Notes: a model not told the origin generated them from the letters alone. Shown: positions 19,651 to 29,927, numbered from the stretch's first letter. The stretch is 64,000 nucleotides of DNA from Aeromonas sp. FDAARGOS 1405 (GCF_019048265.1 NZ_CP077311.1:1342501-1406500); one strand, 5' to 3'. Made by a program: numbers and translations.

Positions 19651-19905
19651 TCAGTTGGTTGGCGCGAAGCGGATCAGCTTATCTTCCCCTTGCCAGTTCA
19701 GGCGCAGGGTCGCCAGTTCTGCCAGACTGAGCCGCTCGCCACTGTGCAGCAGCAGATACTCGACCCCTTCGCTGGCTTCGATGGTGCGGATCTTGTCATC
19801 CCATTGGCGATCATCGCGGCTGGTGAGGGTCACCGGCAGTTGCCAGCTGGCAGCAATTTCGAGCCAGTCGTAGAGATCGCAGCTGATGGGTTGATAATCC
19901 GGCAT
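19651..19905 (-). CDS. rof: Rho-binding antiterminator Rof (YaeO family)
   Basis: 84 residues. The N-terminus DYQPISCDLYDWLEIA aligns with E. coli Rof (TYQPINCDDYDNLELA), and the middle has VEYLLL as in Rof VEYLVV. Rof binds the primary RNA-binding surface of Rho and inhibits termination. GGAG lies 6 nt before the ATG at 19905; an in-frame TTG at 19917 is less likely. It is the last gene of the rhlB-gppA-rof set (30 nt after gppA) and lies under 4 kb from rho. In E. coli rof is elsewhere, so this placement is notable. Confidence 0.85.
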   Translation of the reverse strand: MPDYQPISCDLYDWLEIAASWQLPVTLTSRDDRQWDDKIRTIEASEGVEYLLLHSGERLSLAELATLRLNWQGEDKLIRFAPTN

Positions 19906-19935
19906 GATCGGCTCCAAAACAGGCTAGTTGCTGAG

Positions 19936-21426
19936 TCAGGCTTCCTGTACGCGGGTCGGCCAGCCCATCTTCTGCTGGCGTTCCACTTCAAAGCGCAGCT
20001 CGCTGGCGCGCAGGTAGTGTTCATCCATCCAGCCCTTGGGCAGGGTCAGGGTCAATGACTCCTCTTCTGCCTGCAGGGTGAAGCTGGGCACTGTGCCCTG
20101 GGTGCGGCGCATGCAGAGGATCAGCGCGATGCGCAGGATACGGGCCAGCCGGATCGCCTGACGACCGGTGACGGCACCCTGTTTCTCCAGCGGTTCCAGC
20201 TTGAATTCGTCCCGCTGGTTGAACAGCAGGGCCGACAACAGCTTCTTTTGCGCAGGGGTAAAGCCCGGCATGTCGATGTTGTCGATGATGTAGGCGGCGT
20301 GTTGCGGCGCCTTCTTGTACTCGATACAGAGGCCGATCTCGTGCAGCAGGGCGGCATAACGCAAAATCGGGCGACCGTAGCGTTTGGAGAGTCGCCAGGC
20401 CGGTTGCAGCTGGTTGAACGCCTCGACGGCGGTATCGCGCACCCGTTCGGCGTGCTCTTTATCCAGCTGATAGCGGCTGATCAGGCTGTCGGCGGTACGA
20501 TCCCGGGCATCACAGTCGTGATTGTTGCCAAGCAGACCGTAGATCAAGCCTTCACGCAGGGCGCCACCCGCGAGGGTCATGCTCTCGATATCGAGGGTTT
20601 CGAAGATGGCGATCAGGATGGCGAGGCCGGAGGGGAACACGGTCAGCCGCTCGGCCGCCAGCCCTTCCAGTTGCAGCCGGTCGAGCTTGCCGCAGGCGAT
20701 GGCCTGACCCATCAGCTCCTGCAGTTTCGGCAGGGTGACCCGCTCGCTCTTCCCTTGCGCCAGCATGATCTCTTGCAGCGCCTGTACCGTGCCGGAGGCG
20801 CCGACGCAGGTGCGCCAGCCGAGGGCGCGATAATCTTCCGCCACCTTCTCCAGCACCGCCTTGGCGGCAGCAATCGCCTGCTCGAAACGGGCTTCGGAGA
20901 GCTCACCATCACCAAAGTGATTGTTGAGCCAGGTGACGCAGCCCATGTGCAGGCTGTTGAGCAGTTTTGCTTCGCTATGTTCGCCGATCACCAGTTCGGT
21001 GCTGGCACCGCCGATGTCGATCACCAGCCGGTTGCCTTCCCCGGCGGAGGTCCAGGAGACCCCTTCATAGATGGTCTTGGCCTCTTCCTCGCCCGAGATG
21101 ATCTCGATGCTGTGGTTGAGTACCCGTTCCGCTTCGCTGAGGAACTCGTCGACGTTGGTGGCAAGCCGCAAGGTTGCGGTGCCCACCACCCGGATGTTGT
21201 CGGCCGGAATGTCCTGCAACTGTTCGGAGAAGAGACGCAAACAGTCCCAGCCTCGCTCCATGGCGGCACGGCTGAGACGAAATTCCGGATCGAGCCCGGC
21301 TGCGAGGCGAACCTTGCGCTTGACCTTGGCGACGGTGCGCAGGGCACCGGCGACCTCGCGCACCACCAGCATATGAAAGCTGTTGGAGCCGAGGTCGATA
21401 GCGGCATAGAGAGGCGAGTTGTGCAA
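19936..21426 (-). CDS. gppA: Guanosine pentaphosphatase/exopolyphosphatase GppA
   Basis: 496 residues (E. coli GppA 494). Ppx/GppA family of the actin-like ATPase fold: AIDLGSNSFHMLV (9-21), a SGEEEAKTIYEGV block, VIDIGGASTELVIG (phosphate loop) and a C-terminal HD-like domain (YAALLHEIGL). It converts pppGpp to ppGpp and can degrade polyphosphate. The neighbour rhlB favours GppA over Ppx, as in E. coli. It lies 11 nt after rhlB. Confidence 0.94.
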   Translation of the reverse strand: MHNSPLYAAIDLGSNSFHMLVVREVAGALRTVAKVKRKVRLAAGLDPEFRLSRAAMERGWDCLRLFSEQLQDIPADNIRVVGTATLRLATNVDEFLSEAERVLNHSIEIISGEEEAKTIYEGVSWTSAGEGNRLVIDIGGASTELVIGEHSEAKLLNSLHMGCVTWLNNHFGDGELSEARFEQAIAAAKAVLEKVAEDYRALGWRTCVGASGTVQALQEIMLAQGKSERVTLPKLQELMGQAIACGKLDRLQLEGLAAERLTVFPSGLAILIAIFETLDIESMTLAGGALREGLIYGLLGNNHDCDARDRTADSLISRYQLDKEHAERVRDTAVEAFNQLQPAWRLSKRYGRPILRYAALLHEIGLCIEYKKAPQHAAYIIDNIDMPGFTPAQKKLLSALLFNQRDEFKLEPLEKQGAVTGRQAIRLARILRIALILCMRRTQGTVPSFTLQAEEESLTLTLPKGWMDEHYLRASELRFEVERQQKMGWPTRVQEA

Positions 21427-21437
21427 CGGGCCTGTCC

Positions 21438-22727
21438 TTAGCTCTTGCGCGGCGGACGACGACGGTTGTTGCTGTTGCCACCGCCCTGACGATCCCGCAT
21501 GTTGCGGTTCACCGGCTGACGGTTGCGGAACACCCGTTTCGGCGGGGTCACGTCATCCAGCAGCGCTTCACGGTCGTACTTGCTGACCGGAATGGCGTGG
21601 TGGATGTACTCCTCGATGGCCGGCAGGTTGAAGGCATAGTCTTCACAGGCCAGGCTGATGGAGTGACCGCTCTTGCCGGCACGACCGGTACGACCGATAC
21701 GGTGTACATAGTCTTCGGCGTCGTCGGGCAGGTCATAGTTGAAGACGTGGGTCACGTCAGGGATGTGCAGACCACGGGCGGCCACGTCGGTGGCGACCAG
21801 AATATCGAGCGCACCCTTGGTGAAATCCTCGAGGATCTTCATCCGCTTTTTCTGCGGCACGTCACCGGTCAGCAGACCGACGCGGTGGCCGTCGTTTTCC
21901 AGCCAGGCATGGACGTCTTCACAGACATGCTTGGTGTTGGCGAAGACGATCGCTTTTTCCGGCCACTCCTCTTCCATCAGGGAGAGCAGCAGCAACATCT
22001 TGTCTTCGTTGGAGGGGTAGAACAGCTCTTCCTTGATCCGCACGCCGGTCATCTGCTCAGGCTCTACCTGCACATGTTCCGGATGGTTCATGTGTTCGTA
22101 GGCCAGCTCTTGCACGCGCAGGGAGAGGGTGGCTGAGAACAGCATGCTCAGACGCTCGGTCGCGGGCGGCATGCGGCGGAACAGGAAGCGGATGTCCTTG
22201 ATGAAGCCCAGATCGAACATGCGATCCGCTTCGTCCAGAACCACGACCTGAATGTTGCTCAGATCGATCACCTTGGACTTGAAGTAGTCGATGATGCGGC
22301 CGGTGGTGCCGATCAGGATGTCGACACCTTGCTCCAGCACGGCCAGCTGCTTATCGTAACCTTCGCCACCGTAGGCGAGGCCGAGTTTCAGGCCGGTAGA
22401 GGCGGCGATGCTGTCGGCATCGTTATAGATCTGTACTGCCAGTTCCCGGGTGGGTGCCATGATGATGGCTCTGGGTTGATTAACCAGACGGGGCTTGGTC
22501 AGCGGGTGAGTCAGCAAATAGTTGAATGTCGCAGCCAGGAAGGCAATGGTCTTGCCGGTTCCTGTCTGGGCCTGACCGGCGAGGTCATGACCTTCTACCA
22601 GCAGTGGCAGAGACAGTGCCTGGATGGGCGTGCAATAGTGAAATCCCTTTGATTCCAGACCAGCCAGAACTTCGGGTTCGAGGCCCATTTGGGCGAATTT
22701 GTCGGTCGTTAAGTGTGTTTTGCTCAT
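21438..22727 (-). CDS. rhlB: DEAD-box RNA helicase RhlB
   Basis: 429 residues. Q motif ([13 protein letters not shown]), Walker A AQTGTGKT (53-60), PTRELA, DEAD (165-168), SAT and [10 protein letters not shown] are all present. The C-terminus is arginine- and asparagine-rich, as expected of the RNase E-binding and RNA-binding tail. RhlB is the helicase of the degradosome. It starts a transcript divergent from trxA and is followed by gppA and rof. Confidence 0.97.
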   Translation of the reverse strand: MSKTHLTTDKFAQMGLEPEVLAGLESKGFHYCTPIQALSLPLLVEGHDLAGQAQTGTGKTIAFLAATFNYLLTHPLTKPRLVNQPRAIIMAPTRELAVQIYNDADSIAASTGLKLGLAYGGEGYDKQLAVLEQGVDILIGTTGRIIDYFKSKVIDLSNIQVVVLDEADRMFDLGFIKDIRFLFRRMPPATERLSMLFSATLSLRVQELAYEHMNHPEHVQVEPEQMTGVRIKEELFYPSNEDKMLLLLSLMEEEWPEKAIVFANTKHVCEDVHAWLENDGHRVGLLTGDVPQKKRMKILEDFTKGALDILVATDVAARGLHIPDVTHVFNYDLPDDAEDYVHRIGRTGRAGKSGHSISLACEDYAFNLPAIEEYIHHAIPVSKYDREALLDDVTPPKRVFRNRQPVNRNMRDRQGGGNSNNRRRPPRKS

Positions 22728-22840
22728 GGCGGTAGGTTATCAGGTTAGGCTTGCAATAATAAACAGGATCATTTCAAATAGGGCAACTATTGCCTTTGTT
22801 GATATGTCAATAAAGCCTTAATTACTGACTGGAGTTGGAG

Positions 22841-23167
22841 ATGAGTGACAAGATTGTTCAGCTGAGCGATGCCAGCTTCGAGGCAGATGTAATCAAAGCC
22901 GATGGCGCCGTTCTGGTCGACTTCTGGGCCGAGTGGTGTGGTCCGTGCAAGATGATTGCCCCGATCTTGGAAGAAGTTGCCCAAGAGTACGAAGGTCGCG
23001 TGACCGTAGCCAAACTGAACATCGACCATAACTCTGATACTCCGCCCAAGTACGGCATTCGTGGTATCCCGACCCTCTTGCTGTTCAAGAATGGCGAAGT
23101 GGCAGCGACCAAGGTCGGTGCACTGTCCAAGACTCAGCTGAAAGAGTTCCTGGACGGCAACCTGTAA
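22841..23167 (+). CDS. trxA: Thioredoxin 1
   Basis: 108 residues, nearly identical to E. coli TrxA. Redox motif WCGPCK with cysteines 33 and 36, then KLNIDHN, the cis-proline loop [11 protein letters not shown] and [13 protein letters not shown]. Cytoplasmic protein-disulfide reductant and electron donor to ribonucleotide reductase. The ATG at 22841 follows GGAGTTGGAG. Its own terminator separates it from rho. Confidence 0.98.
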   Translation: MSDKIVQLSDASFEADVIKADGAVLVDFWAEWCGPCKMIAPILEEVAQEYEGRVTVAKLNIDHNSDTPPKYGIRGIPTLLLFKNGEVAATKVGALSKTQLKEFLDGNL

Positions 23168-23176
23168 TAATTAAAG

Positions 23177-23211
23177 AGGAGCGCATTGCAATAATGCGCT
23201 CCTTGTGTTTT
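23177..23211 (+). terminator. Terminator between trxA and rho
   Basis: GGAGCGCATT / AATGCGCTCC stem with loop GCAAT, followed by TTGTGTTTT. Confidence 0.88.
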
Positions 23212-23371
23212 ATCACCTAGACGCTCATCCCGATTGGTGCTAGTTTATCGCTCGTTTGCTAACCTTTTTGCCTGACTCTTTGCTAACCACAGCCTGGCAA
23301 TCAAATCCGATCAGCATCAATCCAGCAGACTGTCTCCTCATTTCAATCCTTGCTTACAGACTTTCACCACT
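23212..23371 (+). promoter_or_regulatory. C-rich, G-poor rho leader with a direct repeat
   Basis: The region before rho is pyrimidine-rich and poor in G, particularly 23301-23371, as expected of a Rho utilisation (rut) region. E. coli rho is autoregulated by Rho-dependent attenuation in its leader. TTTGCTAACC occurs twice, at 23255-23264 and 23279-23288. No leader-peptide ATG is visible. Role is inferred. Confidence 0.5.
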
Positions 23372-24637
23372 ATGAATCTGACTGAATTAAAGAACACTCC
23401 TGTGTCCGAGCTGGTCAAGCTTGGCGAATCCATGGGGTTGGAAAATCTGGCTCGGGCGCACAAGAAAGATATTATTTTTGCAATCCTCAAGGCGCACGCC
23501 AAGGGTGGTGAAGATATCTTTGGCGACGGTGTGCTGGAAATCCTGACCGATGGTTTCGGCTTCCTGCGCAGTGCAGACGGCTCCTATCTGGCAGGCCCTG
23601 ACGATATCTACGTCTCCCCGAGCCAGATCCGCCGCTTCAACCTGCGTACCGGCGATACCATCTCCGGCAAGATCCGGCCACCGAAAGAGGGCGAACGCTA
23701 CTTCGCACTGCTCAAGGTCAATGAGGTCAACTACGACCGCCCGGAAAACTCCCGCAACAAGATCCTGTTTGAAAACCTTACCCCCCTGCATGCCAACGAA
23801 CGTCTGCGTATGGAACGGGGTAATGGCTCTACCGAAGATATCACCGCCCGTGTACTGGACCTGGCTTCCCCCATCGGTAAAGGCCAGCGTGGCCTGATCG
23901 TGGCGCCGCCCAAGGCCGGTAAGACCATGCTGCTGCAGAACATCGCCCAGAGCATCGCCTACAACCACCCGGACTGTGAACTGATCGTTCTGCTGATCGA
24001 CGAGCGTCCGGAAGAAGTGACCGAGATGCAGCGCATGGTGAAGGGTGAAGTGATCGCTTCCACCTTTGACGAGCCTGCTTCCCGTCACGTTCAGGTTGCC
24101 GAAATGGTGATCGAGAAGGCCAAGCGTCTGGTCGAGCACAAGAAAGATGTGGTGATCCTGCTGGACTCCATCACCCGTCTGGCCCGTGCCTACAACACAG
24201 TTATCCCGTCATCCGGCAAGGTACTGACCGGTGGTGTGGATGCCAACGCCCTGCACCGTCCCAAGCGCTTCTTCGGCGCCGCGCGTAATGTTGAGGAGGG
24301 TGGCAGCCTGACCATCATCGCCACCGCGCTGATCGATACCGGTTCCAAGATGGATGAGGTTATCTACGAAGAGTTCAAGGGTACCGGCAACATGGAACTG
24401 CACCTCTCGCGCAAGATTGCCGAGAAGCGTGTCTACCCGGCTATCGACATCACCCGCTCAGGCACCCGTAAAGAAGAGCTGCTCACCTCAGGTGACGAGC
24501 TGCAGAAGATGTGGATCCTGCGCAAGATTGTCCACCCGATGGGCGAGATCGACGGTATCGAATTCCTCATCGACAAGCTGGCGATGACCAAGACCAACGA
24601 CGAGTTCTTTGACGCCATGCGGCGCCAGCAGAAGTAA
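23372..24637 (+). CDS. rho: Transcription termination factor Rho
   Basis: 421 residues. N-terminal helical part, cold-shock RNA-binding domain ([31 protein letters not shown]), Walker A with K184-T185 in APPKAGKT, and the Q- and R-loop region ([19 protein letters not shown]). Hexameric RNA-dependent ATPase for factor-dependent termination. Length is normal (E. coli 419). trxA-rho order is as in E. coli. A Rof-type inhibitor and RhlB are encoded nearby. Confidence 0.98.
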   Translation: MNLTELKNTPVSELVKLGESMGLENLARAHKKDIIFAILKAHAKGGEDIFGDGVLEILTDGFGFLRSADGSYLAGPDDIYVSPSQIRRFNLRTGDTISGKIRPPKEGERYFALLKVNEVNYDRPENSRNKILFENLTPLHANERLRMERGNGSTEDITARVLDLASPIGKGQRGLIVAPPKAGKTMLLQNIAQSIAYNHPDCELIVLLIDERPEEVTEMQRMVKGEVIASTFDEPASRHVQVAEMVIEKAKRLVEHKKDVVILLDSITRLARAYNTVIPSSGKVLTGGVDANALHRPKRFFGAARNVEEGGSLTIIATALIDTGSKMDEVIYEEFKGTGNMELHLSRKIAEKRVYPAIDITRSGTRKEELLTSGDELQKMWILRKIVHPMGEIDGIEFLIDKLAMTKTNDEFFDAMRRQQK

Positions 24638-24656
24638 GTCCGGTCAGAAAATGACG

Positions 24657-24686
24657 AAACCGCGGCCCTGGTCGCGGTTTTTGTTT
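24657..24686 (+). terminator. Terminator after rho
   Basis: AAACCGCG / CGCGGTTT stem with 8-nt loop, followed by TTGTTT. Confidence 0.85.
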
Positions 24687-24745
24687 ATCTGTTTTCCGGT
24701 CGCCCTAGTAGTATGAGATCCCGATGTCACATGGATGGAGACGTC

Positions 24746-25738
24746 ATGAAGCCTGTTTTCTGGTTATTGCTGGGGTTGCTGAGTGCAATGCCAGCCTGCG
24801 CGCAAAGTGCTCCGATCGCGGTGGCAGCCGAGACGTTGCAGACTCACCAGCGCTATCTGGCGGGCCGTCTGCAGGAGGGGCAATTTGCAGCCATCGACTC
24901 TCTGCTGGCGACCCTGAGTCGCGAGCGGCGGGAGTTCCTGCTGTTGCAGCTGCTGCGGGATATTCCCGCTACCTCCCCTGCATCCCCTGCGTTGCAACAG
25001 TGGGTCGAGGCTCAGGCCGACAAGGCACCCGAGTGGCTCATGGAGCAGCAGGTCGACGGTTTTCTGGTGCAGCAACCTGTCTATGATTTTGCCGCGCAGG
25101 CCCGTCAGTTGCTGGGGGAGTGGCAGCTGCAATCACTGATGCAGCGCTATCGGCAGCAGCTTGCCCAGGGCAGCTTCCAGCTAAAGTCCATCTACTACAG
25201 CAGTAACCCCGATCTCGCCATGCAGCAGCAAGCCCTGTTGCTGGCCCTCGACACCTTGCCGCAACCGATCTGGATGCGGGAGGCGCAAGCGCTGGCCAGC
25301 CAGAATATCTATCTGCCCGACAATCACCTGTTGTTCCATCTGTTGCAGCGCACCGGCGAACCGGCGCTCTATAGCATGCTGTGGCGGCGGCCGGCAGATC
25401 AGGATGCGCTGCGCGCACTCTCCACCATTAACCGCTTTCATCACGGCAGTGCCGCAAGTGATCTGCTGATTGCCGCCAGTGGCAACGAGGGGTTGAAGGG
25501 AGCCGCCCTGCGGCAGCTGAGCGCACTCTCCCCCTTGCCGCCGCAAGCCCAGAAATACCTGCTGGCGGAACTCTCCAACCGTCAATACGGGGCGCTGGTG
25601 GCCGGTCTGTTGATGGAGGTGGACGAGCCCCAGCTGCTCTCTGCACTGGCCAGACGCCTCGGCCATCGTGACGTGCCACCCATTGCACCGAGTCTGCTAC
25701 CCGATTCGGGTACACCCGATGGGCAGCCAGGGTTATAA
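24746..25738 (+). CDS. Periplasmic helical protein of unknown function
   Basis: 330 residues. A clear signal peptide (MKPVFWLLLGLLSAMPACAQSA, cleaved about residue 20-22) points to export. The mature part is leucine- and glutamine-rich and mostly helical, perhaps a solenoid of short repeats. I do not recognise a family, and there are no catalytic motifs. GGAG 5 nt before the ATG at 24746 supports the start. It lies alone between rho and ubiD, with 33 nt to the ubiD start, so it could be co-transcribed with ubiD. Confidence 0.8.
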   Translation: MKPVFWLLLGLLSAMPACAQSAPIAVAAETLQTHQRYLAGRLQEGQFAAIDSLLATLSRERREFLLLQLLRDIPATSPASPALQQWVEAQADKAPEWLMEQQVDGFLVQQPVYDFAAQARQLLGEWQLQSLMQRYRQQLAQGSFQLKSIYYSSNPDLAMQQQALLLALDTLPQPIWMREAQALASQNIYLPDNHLLFHLLQRTGEPALYSMLWRRPADQDALRALSTINRFHHGSAASDLLIAASGNEGLKGAALRQLSALSPLPPQAQKYLLAELSNRQYGALVAGLLMEVDEPQLLSALARRLGHRDVPPIAPSLLPDSGTPDGQPGL

Positions 25739-25771
25739 TGCGTGACCTCCTGAACCCGGTTGGGAACTTGC

Positions 25772-27241
25772 ATGAAATACAAGGATTTGCGTGATTTCAT
25801 CGCGCAGCTGGAACAAAACGGACAACTCAAGCGCATCACCCGCGAGATAGATCCCTATCTGGAGATGACCGAGATCAGCGATCGCACCCTGCGTGCGGGT
25901 GGCCCGGCTCTGCTGTTCGAAAATCCCAAAGGCTACACCATGCCGGTGCTGACCAATTTGTTCGGCACCCCGGATCGGGTTGCCATGGGCATGGGGCAGC
26001 CCGATGTGGGCGCTCTGCGTCAGGTCGGGGTCTGGCTCTCCTATCTCAAGGAGCCCGAGCCGCCCAAGGGATTCAAGGAGCTGATGGAGAAGCTGCCGAT
26101 CTTCAAGCAGGTGCTCAACATGCCGACCAAGCGCCTCTCTTCCGCCCCCTGCCAGCAGGTGGTGCAGGAGGGAGATGCGGTCGATCTCGACCAGATCCCG
26201 ATCCAGCACTGCTGGCCCGGCGATGTGGCGCCGCTGGTCACCTGGGGCCTCACCATCACCCGCGGCCCCTACAAGAAGCGCCAGAACCTCGGCATCTATC
26301 GCCAGCAGAAGATCGCCAAAAACAAGCTGATCATGCGCTGGCTGGATCATCGTGGCGGTGCCATCGATTTTCGCGAGTGGCAGGAGGCCCACCCGGGCGA
26401 GCGATTCCCGGTGGTGGTGGCACTCGGTGCCGATCCGGCGACCATTCTCGGCGCGGTGACGCCGGTGCCGGATACTCTCTCCGAATATGCCTTTGCCGGT
26501 CTGCTGCGCGGCAGCCGTACCGAGGTGATCAAGGCCATCAGCTGCGATCTGGAGGTGCCCGCCAGCGCCGAGATCGTGCTGGAAGGCTATCTGGAGCCGG
26601 GTGAGATGGCGCCGGAAGGGCCCTATGGCGACCACACCGGTTACTACAACGAGGTGGACGAGTTCCCGGTCTTTACCATCACCCACATCACCAAGCGGCG
26701 CGATGCCATCTATCACAGCACCTACACCGGCCGTCCGCCCGATGAACCGGCGGTACTGGGTCTGGCGCTGAACGAGGTGTTCGTGCCGCTGCTGCAGAAG
26801 CAGTTCCCCGAGATTGTGGACTTCTATCTGCCGCCGGAGGGGTGCTCCTACCGGATGGCGGTGGTGACCATCAAGAAGCGTTACCCGGGCCACGCCAAGA
26901 GGGTGATGCTGGGAGTCTGGTCCTTCCTGCGCCAGTTTATGTACACCAAGTTCGTGGTGGTGTGTGACGATGACGTCAACGCCCGCGACTGGAAGGATGT
27001 GATCTGGGCCATCACCACCCGGATGGACCCGGCACGGGACACCACCTTGATCGAGCATACGCCGATCGACTATCTGGACTTCGCCTCGCCGGTCTCCGGC
27101 CTCGGCTCCAAAATGGGGCTGGATGCCACCAACAAGTGGCCGGGCGAGACCAATCGGGAGTGGGGTCAGCCCATAGTTCAGGATGAGGCGGTGAAGCAGA
27201 AGGTCGATGCCATCTGGGATGAGCTCAATATCCTCGGATGA
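25772..27241 (+). CDS. ubiD: 3-octaprenyl-4-hydroxybenzoate decarboxylase UbiD
   Basis: 489 residues (E. coli 497). prFMN-dependent decarboxylase of ubiquinone synthesis. Family stretches are near-identical to E. coli: [56 protein letters not shown] and [20 protein letters not shown]. The start at ATG 25772 (MKYKDLRDF) is favoured by GGGAA upstream. UbiX, which makes prFMN, is not in the window. fre, 146 nt downstream, is a flavin reductase, as in E. coli where fre adjoins ubiD. Confidence 0.97.
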   Translation: MKYKDLRDFIAQLEQNGQLKRITREIDPYLEMTEISDRTLRAGGPALLFENPKGYTMPVLTNLFGTPDRVAMGMGQPDVGALRQVGVWLSYLKEPEPPKGFKELMEKLPIFKQVLNMPTKRLSSAPCQQVVQEGDAVDLDQIPIQHCWPGDVAPLVTWGLTITRGPYKKRQNLGIYRQQKIAKNKLIMRWLDHRGGAIDFREWQEAHPGERFPVVVALGADPATILGAVTPVPDTLSEYAFAGLLRGSRTEVIKAISCDLEVPASAEIVLEGYLEPGEMAPEGPYGDHTGYYNEVDEFPVFTITHITKRRDAIYHSTYTGRPPDEPAVLGLALNEVFVPLLQKQFPEIVDFYLPPEGCSYRMAVVTIKKRYPGHAKRVMLGVWSFLRQFMYTKFVVVCDDDVNARDWKDVIWAITTRMDPARDTTLIEHTPIDYLDFASPVSGLGSKMGLDATNKWPGETNREWGQPIVQDEAVKQKVDAIWDELNILG

Positions 27242-27387
27242 GGCAAACATGACAGCTTTGCTGCAAAAAGTGATGCGATCCGCATTGATTTGAGTATTCT
27301 CGACTGACGGGGCCAGGGCTGCTGGTCGTCACTCCATAGTGAAACAATGAGCGAAGCGGGCCGAGCGAGCCCGCCACAAGGACAAGA

Positions 27388-28086
27388 ATGCAACGTATCA
27401 AATGCCGCGTAGAGGAACTGCGCGAATATGTCGACACCATCTGGCATGTGGCTCTGACGCCGCAGCAAGCGATCAGCTTCAAGCCGGGCCAGTATCTGCT
27501 GGTGGTGATGAGCGATTCGGACAAGCGCCCCTTCTCCATCGCCAACTCGCCGACCCGCCCGGGCGTGCTGGAGCTGCAAATTGGTGCCACTCCCGAGAAC
27601 GCCTATGCCGGTCAGGTGCTGGCCCGCATGCGCGAGCAGGGGGAGATCGAGGTCGAATTGCCGGCTGGCAAGGCGTTCCTGCGCGATGAGTCTCCCCGTC
27701 CGCTGATCCTGATGGCGGGCGGCACCGGCTTCTCTTACGCCCGCTCCATTCTGGAATATCTGATCGACACAGGCAGCAAGCGCCCGGTGTTCTTCTACTG
27801 GGGGGTGCGTCAGGCTCACTGGCTCTACGAACTGGAGCAGATGCAGCAGTGGGAGCGTGACTATGCGCCGCTCACCTTTATCCCGGTGGTGCAGGAGCCG
27901 GATGCTGACTGGACCGGCAAGAGCGGACTGGTGCACAAGGCGATCATGGATGACTTCGTCAGCCTCCACGACTACGACATCTATGTCGCCGGTCGCTTCG
28001 AGATGGCGGGGGCCGCGCGTGAGGAGTTCAAGATCCTCGGCGCCGAGCCGGAGCGCATCTTCGGTGACGCCTACGAATTTATCTGA
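27388..28086 (+). CDS. fre: NAD(P)H-flavin reductase Fre
   Basis: 232 residues (E. coli 233). Ferredoxin-NADP reductase fold: flavin-binding RPFSIANSP and pyridine-nucleotide motif LMAGGTGFSYARS, with a DIYVAGRFEM block near the end. It supplies reduced flavin, for example for UbiX prenylation chemistry, iron reduction or ribonucleotide reductase activation. AAGGA precedes the ATG. A small GC-rich hairpin (GCGGGC/GCCCGC, 27356-27374) overlaps the region just upstream. Confidence 0.96.
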   Translation: MQRIKCRVEELREYVDTIWHVALTPQQAISFKPGQYLLVVMSDSDKRPFSIANSPTRPGVLELQIGATPENAYAGQVLARMREQGEIEVELPAGKAFLRDESPRPLILMAGGTGFSYARSILEYLIDTGSKRPVFFYWGVRQAHWLYELEQMQQWERDYAPLTFIPVVQEPDADWTGKSGLVHKAIMDDFVSLHDYDIYVAGRFEMAGAAREEFKILGAEPERIFGDAYEFI

Positions 28087-28110
28087 CGGGATCCCCGCTT
28101 GGATGACGCA

Positions 28111-28141
28111 GCCCCCGGTTTTGCCGGGGGCTTTTGTTTTT
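28111..28141 (+). terminator. Terminator after fre
   Basis: GCCCCCGG / CCGGGGGC stem with loop TTTTG, followed by TTTTGTTTTT. Confidence 0.95.
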
Positions 28142-28304
28142 GTGGCTGCCGCAGTACCTGATCGTACCGAATGGTTGGATTATCGCGGCGTTATCCCATT
28201 ATTTTTCAATATATTGGCTATGAATGGCTACTAATCTGGCGTGGCTGGTGGCATCTTTGTTTGGATTGACAAGAGTATCCATAGAGCAAGCACAAGGAGG
28301 CGCA

Positions 28305-29318
28305 GTGTTAAGCAAAGAGGCAAGGGGGCAACCCGGGTATGATCGGGAGGCACCCTGCGCGACTGAGCTGGCCGCCATGCCGGAACCCTCCTCCGGTGGT
28401 GATGCGTTTGCCCGTTTGCAGGCAGAGATCGCCGCTTTGCAGCATGAAAACGGCCTGTTGCAGGAGAAGCTCAATGCCGCCCTCGATGGCACCGGCATCT
28501 GTCTCTGGCAGGGCACCATTCCCACCGGCGAACTGCGGGTCTTCAATCTGCAGAACTTTCAGGCTGGCGATATGGCTCCTCATTTCGATCAGTGGAGCGC
28601 CAAGCTCCATCCCGACGATCGCGCCCATGCCATGGGCAGCTACTTTGCCCACCTTGAGAGGAAAACGCCCTTCTACGAAGCTGAATACCGCACCATCAGC
28701 CCGGCCGGGGAGATCACCTGGCTGTGGGATCGTGGTCGCGTAGTGGAGTGGGATGATGAGGGCAGGCCATTGCGGATCATGGGCTCCCATATCGATATCA
28801 CCCAGCGCAAGGCTTATGAGCAGCGGCTGGCAGAGCGTGCCAACTGCGATGCGCTCACCGGCCTGCTCAACCGGCAGGGATTTGGCAAGGCGTTCGCTCT
28901 GCAGCCGCCGCAAGGAGCGGGGGCGCTGCTCTTTATCGATCTGGATGATTTCAAGGGGATCAATGACCAGTTGGGGCATGCCTGCGGTGATCAGGTTCTG
29001 CAGCAGATGGCGGAGTGGTTGCGTCTCATCATGCCGGGCTCGGCCCTGTGCGGCCGTTATGGCGGTGACGAGTTTGTGGTTTATCTGCATCGTGATGTAT
29101 CAAACCATGCACTGGCTCATCTGGCCGATGCCCTGATCAGCCGGATGTATGGTTATGTACCCAAACCCGGTTGCCCGCAACGGGTCGGGCTCAGTATCGG
29201 TATCGCCCTGTGGGAGGAGGGGCCATTGACCTTCCGGCAGGCGCTGGAGGTGGCTGACAGGGCCATGTACGAGGCCAAGGCTCGCGGCAAGCGGGCCTGG
29301 TATCTGCTTCAGGTGTGA
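28305..29318 (+). CDS. PAS-GGDEF diguanylate cyclase
   Basis: 337 residues from GTG. Short N-terminal helix/coiled coil (about 35-62), one PAS_3 domain (about 65-195, with HPDDRAHA and ISPAGEITWLWDRG), then a GGDEF domain with an intact GGDEF at 253-257. No RxxD inhibitory site is seen five residues upstream, so product inhibition may be weak. No membrane segment. The GTG at 28305 follows AAGGAGG with 5-nt spacing, far better than the in-frame ATG at 28224. It makes c-di-GMP, the ligand of the chitinase riboswitch elsewhere in the window. Confidence 0.92.
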   Translation: MLSKEARGQPGYDREAPCATELAAMPEPSSGGDAFARLQAEIAALQHENGLLQEKLNAALDGTGICLWQGTIPTGELRVFNLQNFQAGDMAPHFDQWSAKLHPDDRAHAMGSYFAHLERKTPFYEAEYRTISPAGEITWLWDRGRVVEWDDEGRPLRIMGSHIDITQRKAYEQRLAERANCDALTGLLNRQGFGKAFALQPPQGAGALLFIDLDDFKGINDQLGHACGDQVLQQMAEWLRLIMPGSALCGRYGGDEFVVYLHRDVSNHALAHLADALISRMYGYVPKPGCPQRVGLSIGIALWEEGPLTFRQALEVADRAMYEAKARGKRAWYLLQV

Positions 29319-29344
29319 TGTTTTTTACAGGTTCAATTTAAAGC

Positions 29345-29370
29345 AAAAACCCCAGCCGAGCCGGGGTTTT
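29345..29370. terminator. Bidirectional terminator between cyclase and ubiK
   Basis: AAAAACCCC / GGGGTTTT with a 9-nt loop. It has A/T flanks on both sides and lies between convergent genes. Confidence 0.88.
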
Positions 29371-29372
29371 CG

Positions 29373-29630
29373 TTATTCGCCTTTGGCGCCGAGCTGCTGC
29401 TCGAGCTGAGCCAGCTTACTTTCGAGGGCGGCCAGTTTTTCACGGGTACGCAGCAGTACCTTGGTCTGCACGTCGAACTCTTCGCGGCTGACCAGATCCA
29501 GCTTGCCCAGCTGGGCCTGCAGTACCTGACGCATCTTCTTTTCGGCCTCTTCACCCATGCTGCGAATGCCGGGTGGCAGGGAGTTGTGCACCTGCTTGGC
29601 GATCTCTTCCAGTTTCTTCGGGTCGATCAT
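29373..29630 (-). CDS. ubiK: Ubiquinone biosynthesis accessory factor UbiK (YqiC/BMFP)
   Basis: 85 residues. [43 protein letters not shown] and a C-terminal coiled coil ([19 protein letters not shown]) match E. coli UbiK/YqiC. It works with UbiJ in assembly of the ubiquinone synthesis complex. A strong SD (AAGGAGGA) precedes the ATG at 29630; the in-frame extension to 29678 is rejected. Single gene. Confidence 0.94.
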   Translation of the reverse strand: MIDPKKLEEIAKQVHNSLPPGIRSMGEEAEKKMRQVLQAQLGKLDLVSREEFDVQTKVLLRTREKLAALESKLAQLEQQLGAKGE

Positions 29631-29927
29631 GATGTCCTCCTTAAGCGTTGGTGGACATTCTACCGACAATTCCCTCACTTTGCCGAGATCGCGACGGCTT
29701 TTTAGTCGTGATGGTGCCTGCTGGCTGGTCGGGTCTGGTTAATCCTCCACTGTTGCTACCCTTGCGCCCCTTTGTTGCCGTAAAACCTTGATTCTCTCCA
29801 CAAACCTGAGCAGAAGATGACCAACATGAGTCTCGTTGGTTGTTGGTTTTATGTTAACTTTGAGCGGTCGAAGTGGTGAATGCTTCGTTGGCTTGTGATG
29901 GACAACAACCTATAAAGAGAACAAAAA

